64,000 bases of DNA from Muscardinus avellanarius (Eukaryota; Chordata; Mammalia; Rodentia; Gliridae), in NCBI GenBank assembly GCA_963383645.1, contig OY726569.1, forward strand, positions 26,254,554 through 26,318,553, written 5' to 3'. Shown in pieces: positions 12,425 to 50,900 of this stretch (positions are counted from its first letter, which is position 1; each line of letters opens with the position of its first letter). The notes under the pieces were generated by a model that was given only the letters and a program-made list of their open reading frames with translations, did not search any database and had not been told where the DNA came from. Position numbers and translations under genes: made by a program.

Positions 12425-12716
12425 TATATGCATATTAAATTGTTTATTTCTGAACTACCATGACAATCAACTTTGATCCTAACACTTTAGAAATTAAAAT
12501 GAGGACGAAAAGAGCCCTAATCTATATAGGGAATACTCACGTCCCTGAAGAAGAACAGGTCAGTAAGAGCCCCAATTCTCCCATGGTCTTTAAGTGGAAA
12601 GGCAAAACACACCTTGAAAAGAGGCTGGTCTCAACCAAAGCAAGTAAGACCTCTTTCTTTAAGCCTATTGATTTGAAGCTGTTCCAGGAAGAAAAACAAA
12701 AGTTCAAGCCAGATGT
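12425..12716 (-). other. RAB2B 3'UTR (proximal form)
   Basis: Starts directly after the RAB2B stop codon and reads leftwards. A minus-strand AATAAA lies at 12443-12448, so cleavage is expected near 12420-12430, giving a 3'UTR of about 290 bases. A longer isoform is possible. Confidence 0.45.
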
Positions 12717-39091
<26,375 letters not shown>

Positions 39092-39323
39092 GGTCCCGAC
39101 TCCTCAGTATTCCGGGTCCGCCCGCTTTCCACAGCCACTCACCTCCGACCTCTCTAGCCACTCAGTCTACCGAGGTCATATTTTCCTCCCCCCGCCCCTC
39201 TCGCGGGCCCCTCTATCCCAGACCGCGTCTCTATTGCTCTCCCCAGAAAGCCGCCCTGGATCGGCCAGCCCGGCGCCGCCTCCGGGGACGCCCGCGGCGC
39301 GCGCCCGGCCTTCGCCCCGCCCG

Positions 39324-39337
39324 CCGCCAGGGGGCGC
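39324..39337 (+). promoter_or_regulatory. CTCF-like core site
   Basis: CCGCCAGGGGGCGC differs at one degenerate position from the common CTCF core CCACCAGGGGGCGC. It lies between the RAB2B and TOX4 start codons. A weaker look-alike, CCAGCGGGGGCGCT, starts at 39426. Confidence 0.6.
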
Positions 39338-39374
39338 TGGCGCGCGCCGCCCGCCCGGCTCGTTGCGGCGCCTT

Positions 39375-39382
39375 CCAATCAG
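39375..39382 (+). promoter_or_regulatory. NF-Y CCAAT box
   Basis: CCAATCAG is a full NF-Y match, 103 bases before the TOX4 start codon. Confidence 0.55.
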
Positions 39383-39404
39383 CGGCGAGCGACGCGCGTC
39401 GGTG

Positions 39405-39415
39405 CGGAAGTGACG
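39405..39415 (+). promoter_or_regulatory. ETS/GABP site overlapping a CRE half-site
   Basis: CGGAAGTGACG combines an ETS core (CGGAAGTG) with a TGACG half-site. This pairing is common close to housekeeping transcription starts, so the TOX4 start site is probably within a few tens of bases. Confidence 0.5.
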
Positions 39416-39484
39416 CGCCCCGAGTCCAGCGGGGGCGCTGGGAGCGATGTAGGGGCTGGAGACGGTGGCAGCGGTTGTCTGAAG

Positions 39485-39490
39485 ATGGAG
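39485..39490 (+). CDS. TOX4: TOX4 coding exon 1 (Met-Glu)
   Basis: Only ATGGAG is coding before the donor GAG|GTAGGG. The 5'UTR lies upstream in the CpG island. The start joins in phase to exon 2 to give [10 protein letters not shown], the known TOX4 N-terminus. Confidence 0.95.
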
Positions 39491-42400
39491 GTAGGGACCT
39501 GGGCGCTGAGGAGGCGGGCGAGAGAGCTTGGCCGGCTGGGTTGAAGGCGAGGCGGGAAGCCAGGCGGAGAGACGGCTGGCGGGAGAGGAGAGAGCACGGG
39601 GTTGGGGGAGTGTTGTCCGACTGTCGGGGTCAGAATCCGTCGCTCCAGACTAACTCTCTGTTCCTCCTGGCTTATCCCCGCGGCTCTCTTTTGGCTTCCA
39701 GTTTCCCGGAGGAAATGACAATTACCTGACGATCACAGGGCCCTCGCACCCCTTCCTGTCAGGGGCCGAGGTGAGCGGGAGCTGCCGGATCTGTGGGGGG
39801 AGGGCCTGCGGCCCGGGTGGGTTAGGGTGGTGAGGAGGAGAACGCGGGGGCCGAGGGACTGCGAACCCGGAACCGCGATTGGTGGTTTGAGAAAAATGAC
39901 AGCTGCTTCTGCAGCCTGTGACGACTGACTGGGGAATTCCCAGGAAGCCGCTGTCATCAGAAAACCAGGATGTTGAAAAAAGATCACCTGTGTATGAAGG
40001 AGAGCAATTCTGGATTGGAAAACTGAGTGGAATTGTCTCCCTTCGTTGGGGAAAACGAGCTACAAAACCTTGGGGAGGGGTGGCAGTGGGAAGAAGAAAT
40101 TTTTAGCAACTAAAGAAATTGGGATATTCCTAACGAATGGATTAACCTTGAACATATGGGCATTCTTGAACTCTGATAAAAAGTATGTTTGTGAGCCGGG
40201 CATGGTGGCGCACGCTTGTAATTCCAGCATTCGGGAGGCTGAGACAGTAGGATCGTGGTTCGAGGACAGCCTCAGCTACTACTAAAAGAGGCCCTTAGCA
40301 CCTCAGTGAGACCCTGTTTCAGAAAAATAAAGAATGAAAAGTAGGGCTGGGGGTGTAGCTCGGAGGTAGAATGCCCCTGGGTTTCATCTCCAGTCCCCCC
40401 ACACACACACAATGTATGCTTATATTCATGATGTCAACTAATGACAGAGGAAATAGCTGCCAGAGAATATGAAAGGAGTTGAGTAGAACATGTGTTTCTG
40501 TTTGTCAGTGACTCAGCTTTGGGCACTTGGTATGTCCTTTTTCCCAGCTGTCAAATGACTGTAGTAATAGATTTTTTTTTTTTTATGTGAAGTACAAGTA
40601 ATGTTTATAGTGAGGTCCTAAAGTAGTCTTGAAAAAGGTTTGGTCAAAATACTGTCATGCCAGCCAGGCATGTTGGTACATGCTTGTAATTCTAGCATTT
40701 GTGAGGCTGAGACAGGAGGATCACAGTTGACAGCCAGCCAGCCTTAGCTGCTTAGGCCTGTTGCAACTCAGTGAGACCCTGCTTCAAATTAAAGAATAAA
40801 AAGCCAGTTGTGGTGGCACATGCTTGAAATCCCAGTACTTGGGAGGCTGAGGCAGGAGGACTGCACAAATTCGAAGCGAGCCTCAGCGACTTAGTGAGGC
40901 TCTATTTCCAAATAATGTATAAAATAGATCTGGAAGTGTAGCCTGGAGGTAGAAAACCCCTGGGTTTTATCCCCATTACCACAATAAACGAATAAATAAA
41001 TAGAATAAAAAATAGGGCTGGCTGTGTAGTTTGGAGGTAGAATGCCACTGGGTTCCATCCCCAGTACTGCAAAAAAAAATTGCATGTTGTCAGGGATGGA
41101 TGGTGGACGCAGGCTTGTAATCCCAGTATTTGGGAGGCTAAGAAAGGTGGATGCTAAAACCGGGTGTGGTGGCGCAAGTTTGTAATCCCAACATTCAGGA
41201 GGCTGAGAATGGAGGGTCGCAGTTCAGGGACAGCCTCAGCTACTTAATGAGGATCTCTGCAACTTAGTGAGACCCTGTTTCAAAATAAAGAATAAAAAAT
41301 AGGGCAGGAGGTGTAACTCTGACATAGAATACTTCTGGTTCCACAAATCTCCAGTTCTGTAATAAATAAATAAAATACTGTCATGCTATAGATAAATGTT
41401 ACTTGTTTAGGCAAAGTATATCACACAAAAAATCCCCAGTCTCAGAAAAAGGGTAAAACTTGGGCGTGGTGGTGCACGCTTGTAATCCCACCGCTTGGGA
41501 GGCTGAGACTGGAGGATCGCACAGGTTCGAAGCCAGCCTCAGCTATTTAGTGAGGCTTTCAGCAACTTAGTGAGACTCTGTTTCCAAATAAAATATAAAA
41601 TAGGTCTGGGAGTGTAGCCTGGAGGTAGGAGGCCTCTGGGTTTCATCCCTAGTACCAAAAATAAAAAACAAAACAAAAAACAAAAAAAAACCTTGGGTAA
41701 ATTTAAAAGCTATTTGTATTTGGTTTTATTTATTTATTATTTATTTTGTAGTATTGGATATTGAACCTGAGGGCATTTTAATTTTGAAACAGTTTCACTA
41801 GATTGATGAGAGTCTCACTACTTGCTGAGGTTGTCCTAGAACCTAGGATTCTCCTGTCTTAGCCTCCCAAGTACTGAATTATTATTATATTTTTTTTAGT
41901 ACTGGGATGGAACTCAGGGGCATTCTACCTACAGGCTACACCCCCAGCCCTATTTTTTTTATTCTTTATATTGAAACAGGGTCTCACTGAATTGCGGAGT
42001 GCCTCACTAAGTTGTAGCTGAGGCTGTCCACAAACTAGGATTCCTCTGTCTCAGCCTCCCAAATGCTGGGATTGTAAGTGTGCGCCACCATGCCCGGCTC
42101 CAAGTACTGAAATTACAGGCGTGAACCACCACACCAGCCTGTATTTAGTTTTAAAATGTACTTTCAAGCTGGGTGTGGTGGCTCACGCTAGTAATCCCCA
42201 GGCTGGGAGTATAGCCCGGAGGTAGAAAGCCTCTGGGTTCCACCCACAGTACCACCAAAAAAAAATGTACTTTCATGTGAATCAGGCCAGTGTGAAATCC
42301 AAGGCCTGTAAAGTCTTGAACCATATACTCTCTTTTGAGAATTGTCATTTCTCCATAGTTTAAATTGCATATTGAGTGATGTAAATTTCACATTGGCCTG

Positions 42401-43939
42401 ACATATATAAAAATGCATTTTATTTATTTTGATCTGGAAATGCATTTATTTATTTATTTATTTATTTGGTGGTACTGAGGGTTCCTGGAAGCCCTTCTAC
42501 CTCCGGGCTATACTCCCAGACCTAATTACATATATATATATATATATATAAAATTTTTTTGTGTGTGTGTGGGTCTGGGGATGGAACCCAGAGGCGTTTG
42601 ACCTCCGAGCTACACCCCCCGCCCTATTTTTTATTCTTTATTTTGAAACCGGGTCTCACTGAGTTGCAGAGGGCCTCACTAAGTAGCTGAGGCTGTCCGT
42701 GAACCGCGATCCTCCAGGTCTCAGCCTCCTGAATGCTGGGATTACAAGCGTGCGCCACCACGCCTGGCTTATATATTAATTTTTTATTGGTGCATTATAT
42801 TCAAACATCATATTGGGGTAAAAAACTTGTGTGTACAAACATGTACACATCGCTGATTTAACCCCTACCCAATTCCCACCCCGTTCCCTCCCCGTCCCTC
42901 CTTCCCTTGCTTGGCTTAGTGATTGACTTCGATATGTTTAAGTACATTGTGTGTTTTAGAGATTTTCCTCTTCCCCCCTCCTTTCTCCTCCTTTAGGTTG
43001 TCTTGTTTGCTTCTCTATAGGATTTCCTTTTTCAAGAGTTCCTCCTATGACCCATTTCTCCCTAACTCTCACATATTAGGGAAAGCATCTGATTTCTTAT
43101 TTTTTGTGACTGACTAATCTCACTTAGCATAATGTCCTCCAGTTTCATCCATTTCCCTGAAAATGATGTAGTTGAGTTTTTTTTTTTTTTTTTTGATGGC
43201 TGAGTAAAATTCTATTGTATACATATCCCACAGTTTTGTAATCCATTCATCTGTTGATGGACATCTTGGCTGGTTCCATAGTTTGGCTATGGTGAATTGG
43301 GCAGCTATGAATATAGATACACATGCATTAGTTTGGTAGTTTGGTTTCCTTTCTTTTGGGTAGATACCCAGAAGTGGTATTGCTGGATCGAATGGTAGAT
43401 TTGTTCCCATTCTTCTGAGGATTCTCCATACTGTTTTCCAAAGTTGTTGCACTAATTTGCAGTCCCACCAACAATGTCTTAGAGTTTCCGCTTCTCCACG
43501 TCCTTGCCAGCATCTATTGTTGTTTGTGTTTTGAATGATTGCCATTCTAGTTGGAGTTAGGTGAAATCTCAGGGTAGTTTTGATTTGCATCTCTCTGATT
43601 GCCAGTGATGTTGAACATTAAAAATGCATTTTAATATTAACATAAGTAGCTTTCAATTTTGCCCAAATTTACTCTTTTTTTGGGGGGGGGCGGGTCTGGG
43701 GGTGGAACACAGGGGCATTGAACGTCCGAGCTACATCCCCTGCCCTATTTTTTATTCTTTATTTTGAAACCAGGTCTCACTAAGTTGCAGAGGGCCTCAC
43801 TAAGTAGCTGAGGCTATCCGCAAACCGCGATCCTCCAGTCTCAGCCTCCAGAATGCTGGGATTACAAGCGTGCACCACCACGCCCGGCTAAATTTACTCC
43901 TTTTAAGAACCTAAACAATCACCAGGAGAGTAGCCAGCA

Positions 43940-43981
<42 letters not shown>

Positions 43982-46900
43982 TAGATTTCATTCTGCATTT
44001 GTTTTTTTCTCAGCTTAAGAAATTTTAGTCAGAGAGGGGGGTGCAAAGACACATAGAGCTGAGTTTTAGGCTCAGTTTACTTTTGTGTGTGTGTGTGGTA
44101 CTAGGAATGGAACCCAGGGCCATTCTACCTCCAAGCTATACCCCAGCCCTATTTTTTATTCTTTTTCGAAACAAGGTCTCACTGAGTTGCAAAGGGCCTC
44201 ACTAAGTAGCTGAGGCTGTCTGCGAACCCAGATCCTCCTGTCTTAGCCTCCCAAATGCTGGGATTACAACCCTGTGCCAATATGCCCAGCTTATTTTAGT
44301 TTTTATTTTGTTTGTTTTGTTTTCTTTTATTTTCTTTTCTTTTCATGACACTGGGGATAGAACCCAGGAGCATTCTACTTCCAGGCTACACCCCCTAGAC
44401 GTATTTCTATATTTTATTTGGAAACGGTCTCACTAAGTTGCTGACAGCCTCACTAAGCTGCTGAGGCTGGCTTTGAACCTGTGATCCTCCTGTCTCAGCC
44501 TCCCAAGTACTGGGATTACAAGCGTGCGCCACCACACCCAACTTAGTTTTTTTGATAGAAGGTTTCACTAGATTGTGAGTACCTCACTAAATAACTGAGG
44601 CAGGCCTGGAAACCACGATCCTCCTGTCTCCCAATTACTGGGATTACAAACATGTTCCACCATCCCTGGCATCTATAATCTCTGTCTACAACTTCTCTGA
44701 CTTCCCTTCCCCTTTTAGTGGTAATAGTTTTCCACCTGTATTTTAATGGATTTGTGGTTTTTGTTGTATCTAGTCTTGCTATGAACCATCCCATATAACA
44801 TTAGAAGTGTGTTAATAATTAATTTATTTGGCAGTACTGGGGATTGAACCTAGGGACATTGCCTACCTCAGAGCTACACTATTCTATTTTTATTTTGAAA
44901 CAAGGTCTCACTAGGTTAATAAGAGTCTCACTAAGCTGGGCATAGTGGTGCATGCATGTGATCCCAGCATTCTGGAGGCTGAGGCTGGTGAATTGCAGTT
45001 AACAGACAGCCTCAGCTACTTAATGAGGCCCTCTGCAACTTAGTGAGACCCTGTTTCAAAATAAAGAATTAAAAAAAAAAAAAGCAGACAGTGCAGCTCA
45101 AAGGTAGAATGCTCCTGGGTTCCATCCCCAGACCCGCAAAAAAAAAAAAAAAGATGGAGTTTCATTACTTACTGAGGCTCAAACCTGTGAGCCTCGTGTC
45201 TCAGTCTCCCAAGTACTGAGATTTCTTTTTTTTTTTTTTTTTTTGTGGGTCTGGGGATAGAACCTGGGGGCTTTCTACCTCTGAGCCACATCCCCTGCCC
45301 TATTATTTATTTTTTTTTGGGTTTTTTTGTTGTTGTTGTTGTGGTTTTTTTTTTTTTTTTTTTTTGGTGGTACTGGGGATGGAACCCAGAGGCTTTCTAC
45401 CTCTGAGCTATACTCCCAGACCTATTTTATATTTTATTTGGAAACAGGGTCTCACTACGTTGCTGAGAGCCTCACTAAGTAGCTGAGGCTGGCTTTGAAC
45501 CTGTGCGATCCTCCTGTCTCAGCCTCCCAAGCGCGGGGATTACAAGCGTGCGCCACCACGCCTGGCTATTTTTTATTTTTGAAACAGGATCTCACTAAGT
45601 TGTGGAGGGCCTCACTAAGTACCTGAGGCTATCCTCGAACCACGATCCACTGGTCTCAACCCCCCAAATGCTGGGATTACAAGTGTGCACCACCATGCCG
45701 GGCTCAAATACTGAGATTTTTTTAGAATATATTAAAATTTCCCAGCATGGTGGCACATGCTTGTAATTCCAGTACTTGGGAGGCTGAGACAGGAGGATTG
45801 CAGGTTTGAGGCCAGCCTTAGCTACTTAGTGAAGCCCTCCACAACTTAGTGAGACATTGTTTCAAAATAAAGAATAAAAAATAGGGCTGGGGGTTTAGCT
45901 CAGAGGTAGAATGCCCATGGGTTCAATCCCCAGTACCTCAAAAAATAATATAAATAAAAGCAGGTGAGAATGAGTAAAACTTCAGGTCATAAGGGTAGCC
46001 TAGGAGGCTGGGCGTGGTGGGGCAGGCTTGTAATCCCTGCACTTGGGAGGCTGAGACAGGAGGATCATGCAGGTTCAAAGCCAGCCTCAGCCACTTAGTG
46101 AGGCGCTTAGCAACTTAGTGAGACCCTGTTTCCAAATAAAATATAAAAATAGGTCTGAAAGTACAGCCCGGAGGTAGAAGGCCTCTGGGTTTCATCCCCA
46201 GTACCACAAAAAAAAAAAAAAAAAAGAATGATTTCAGAGGTTCAAAGGGTTATAAATTGAAAAAGAGTGTAGGACCACGCCTGGCTCTGAGTCCCTGTTT
46301 TAAAATAAAATAGGGCTGGGCATGGTGGTACATGCTTGTAATCCCAGCATTTGAGAGGCTGAGACAGGAGGATCACATCTCGGCCAGCCTTAATACTTAG
46401 GCTTTCTGCCACTCAGTGAGACCCTGTTTCCACATAAAATATAAAATAGGTCTGAAAGTATAGCCCAGAGGTAGAAGGCCTCTGGGTTTCATCCCCAGTA
46501 CCACCACCAAAAAAAAAAAAAAAAAAAAAGAACGATTTCAAAGGTTCAAATAAAAATGTTTCAAAAGAAAGAATAAAAAATAGGGCTGGGGATGTAGCTC
46601 GGAAGTAGAATGCCTTTGGGTTCCATCCCCAGTACTGCAAAAAATAAAATAAAATAGGGCTGGAGGTATAACTCAGTGGGTTGAATCCTCAGTACCATGC
46701 ACACACAAAAAATCATTAACAAATCAAATAGGGACACCACAGACTGGGAAAAGATATTTATAATATATCTTACAAGTACTTCTGCAGAGTAAGTTCAGTT
46801 TTAAGATGAGCAAAGGATTTGAACAGTCACATTGTAAAAGAATACCCAAATTATCATTCAGCATATGAAATAATCATTGCAAAGCCACATACTTTTAATT

Positions 46901-47866
46901 TTTAAGTGTGAGAGCACATATTTTCAGTATCTGGAATGCTGAGACAGGAAATTCACAGGTTCAAGGCCAGCCTCATCAATTTATATCCTGTTTCAAAATT
47001 AAAAGCTAGGTGTCAGCCTTCTAATACTGGAATTAGAGCCACCACTCTGGGCTTACAGTTTTAATTTTGCTTTATATTTAATAGTGCAACGTGTATCTAG
47101 TTACATAATCCCCTAAAATATTCATTATTGGAGTTTACTCAATTTTTTTTTTTTTTGTATGTGTGGTACTGGGGATTGAACCCAAGGGTATTCTATCTCT
47201 GAGCTATACCCCCAGCAGTATTTTATTTTTATTTTAAAATGGTCTCACTAGGTTGATGAGAGTCTTAACTACTTGCTGAGGCTGTCATCCAATCTGTGAT
47301 TCTCCTGTATTAACCTCCAAAGTACAGGGATTACAAGCATGAGCCACCATCCCCAGCAATTTAGTATAACTTAAAAGTTTTTCTTTTTTTGTGTGTAGTA
47401 CTGGTGATGGAACCTAGGGGCCTTCTACCTCCAATCTATACCTCCGGCCCTATTTTATTTTTTTATTTGGAAAAACAGGGTCTCACTAAGTTGCTGAGGC
47501 TGGCTTTGAGCCTGTGATCCTTCTGTCTAAGACTCTGTTTAAAAATAGAAAATAACCTGGGCATGGTGGCGCATGCTTGTAATCCCAGCGCTTGGGAGAC
47601 TGAGACAGGAGAATGGCATGGGTTTGAAGCTAGTCTCAGCTACTTAATGAGGCTCTTAGCAACTTAGTGAGGCCCTGTTTCCAAATAAAGTATAAAATAT
47701 GTCTGGAAGTGTAGCCTGGAGGTAGAAAAGCCCCTGGGTTCCACTCCCAGTACCATAAAAATAAATAAATAAATATATAAATATATAAAAATAGAAAATA
47801 AAAAGGACTAGGAGTATAGCTCAGAGGTAGGATGCCCCTGGGTTCAATACCCAATATCAAAATTAA

Positions 47867-47900
<34 letters not shown>

Positions 47901-50900
47901 CATCATTAGTGGGTGGGGGGCAATAGAACCTAGGGGCGTTTGACCTCCAAGCTACACCCCCTGCCCTATATTTTTATTCTTTATTTTGAAACCGGGTTAC
48001 TGAGTTGTAGAGGGCCTCACTAAGTAGCTGAGGCTGTCCACGAATCATGATCCTCCCAGCTCAGCCTCCTGAATGCTGGGATTACAAGTGTGCATCACTA
48101 CGCCCGACATACTCCCAGCCTTTTTTTTTTTTTTTTTTTTTTTTTTTGCAGTACTGGGGATGGAACCCAGGGGCGGCATTCTACCTCTGAGCTACACCCC
48201 CAGCTCTGCTTTTTATTCTTTATTCTGAAATGGGGTCTAAGTTGTAAAAGGCCATACTAAGTAGCTGAGGCTGGCCACGAACCTGTCATCGTCATCCTCC
48301 CGTCTTAGCCTTTCAAGTACTGGGATTACAAATATGCACTACTATGCCTGGATAAAATTTCTAAAGTATAAAAGAGAATACTCTTAAGTGCCAATATTTT
48401 AGAGGAGGATAAGTTTCTTCTATCAGTATCTTTCATGATTTTCTTGAAAAGAACTCAACAACAAAATATAATTGGCTGGTCAATAGGCATATTTGAATGA
48501 ATTTCTGTGATCTACTAATTAAGTATAATAATTATGAAGTAACTGCTATCTGTTAGTGTCTTTAGAGAGGGTTTTTTGTTGTTGTTGTTGTTTTTGTTTG
48601 TTTGTTTGTTTGTTTTTGCGGGGATGAGGATGGAACCCAGGGGAATTTGACCTCCGATCTACACCCCTGCCCTATTTTTTATTCTTTTATTTTGAAACAG
48701 TGTCTCACTAAGTTTCAGAGGGTCTTACTAAGTAGCTGAGGCTGTCCGCGAACTGCAATCCTCTGGTCTCAGCCTCCTGAATGCTGGGATTACAAGCATG
48801 CGCCATCACACCTAGCTCTTTAGAGAGGTTTTAAGCATCATGGCTAAACAGGCTATAAAGGCTGGTTCCTAACTAATGGTGCTAAATATTCATTAGACCA
48901 ACAGACAGTAATTTAGGAAAGCCAAAATAGAAAACATAGAAAAGAATTGAAAATTGATAGCTGAGTATGGTGGCACACCCAACTATCAATGAAATCAATT
49001 AAATAGGTCCTAAGAAATCTATAGCAAAGATAACACAAACTGAAAAGACATCCACTGAGAATCTCCAGTACTTGCACCATGTTATTTTAGTGATACACAG
49101 TTCCTTCTCTTCCTACTAATTCTTTTTATCTCTTTTTCCTTCTAGACATTCCATACACCAAGTTTGGGTGATGAGGAATTTGAAATCCCACCTATCTCCT
49201 TGGATTCTGATCCTTCGCTGGCTGTTTCAGATGTGGTTGGCCACTTTGATGACCTGGCAGACCCTTCTTCTTCACAGGATGGCAGTTTTTCAGCCCAGTA
49301 TGGGGTCCAGACATTGGACATGCCTGTGGGCATGACCCATGGCCTGATGGAGCAGGGCGGGGGGCTCCTCAGTGGGGGCTTGACTATGGTAAGGGGCAAG
49401 GCGATTATCAGGCTCACCTAAGTTCATGGGCATGCTGTTAGGGGAGGCAGAAGTTTTTCTCTATATATCCTACTGCACTTGAATAGTACTTGCTTCTTAT
49501 TCTTGCAGCTAAAAGCTTAATAACAAAGACTTAATTTTACATAAATAAATGAGATTTACTATCTGGGTCAATTTTATTTGAAAAATTACTTAAAAATGTA
49601 AAATATGCAGTGTTAATCCTGAAATGAAAAATGATTTTTTGTGACTTTTGAAAAGGGGAATTTTTAAGCTGGGTGTAATGGTGCATGTACTAATACCAGT
49701 ACGTGGGAGGCTTAGACAAGAGGATTGCAGGTTCCAGGACAGCTTCAACAACTTAATGAGACCCTGTTTTAAAAAAAAAGAAAGAAGGCCGGGCATGGTG
49801 GCGCACGCTTGTAATCCCCGCGCTTGGGAGGCGGAGACAGGAGGATCGCGCAGGTTCAAAGCCAGCTGCGCGGGCGTAAGAGACCCTGTTTCAAAAATAT
49901 AAAATAGGTCTGGGAGTGTAGCCCGGAGTAGAAGGGCTTCCAGGAACCCCAGTACCACCAAAAAAAAAAAAAAAAAAAAAAGCAAGGTGTGGTAGTATAT
50001 GCCTGCAATTCTAGTTCTTGAGAGGTTCAGATAGGAGGACCACAGTTTCCAGGACAGCCTCAGCAAGTATTAAGAGTCATCAACCTAGCAAGACCCTGCT
50101 TCAAAATAATAAATAAAAGCCGGGCATGGTGGCACACGCTTGTAATCCCAGCATTCGGGAGGCAGATACCAGAAGATGTTCACGTACAGCCTCAGCTAAC
50201 TTAGCAATGCCCTTTGCAACTCAGTGAGACCCTGTTTCAAAATAAAGAATAAAAAATAGGCCTAAGGATGTAGCTCGGAGACATAATGCCCCTGGGTTCT
50301 ATCCCTAGTACCGCAAATGATGATGATGATAATAATAATAATAATATAATAAAATAGGGCTGGGGTGTAGCTTGGAGGTAAAATCCCCCTGGATTTAAAC
50401 TCCAGTAATACATAAGAAACAAACTAGAAACCTATCAAGACCCTATTTCAAAGTAAAAAAATTGGTGTGGTGGCACATTCCTGTAATCTTAGTACTTAGG
50501 AGGCTGAGACAAGAGGATCACAGGTTTGTAGCCAGCCTCAGCAACTTAGCAAAGCCCTCCAAAACTTAGACCCTGTTTCAAAATAAAAATTATAAGAGGC
50601 CTGGAGCACAGTTTGAGGTGGAGCACTCCTAAGTTGAATTCCCAGTAACACTAAAATAAATACTGGTCTGGTGGTATAGCTCAGAGGTAAAATGCCCCTT
50701 GATTCAATCCCTAGTACCTCAAAAAAGGGAAGGGTCTCCCTTTTATTATGGCCTTTGTATCTTAGGATTCAATGGTACATTAAGGGGTGTATTTAGACTA
50801 TTCAAACTATTTTTGAATAGTCTGAAATATTATGGATCATTATGTATTATAAATCAGTGTGTTGCCGGGTGTGGTGGCGCACGCTTGTAATCCCCGCACT

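Noticed and set aside
49142..49417. Minus-strand 91-codon open frame
   Set aside because: Exact shadow of TOX4 exon 3, which has the conserved protein and proper splice sites on the plus strand.
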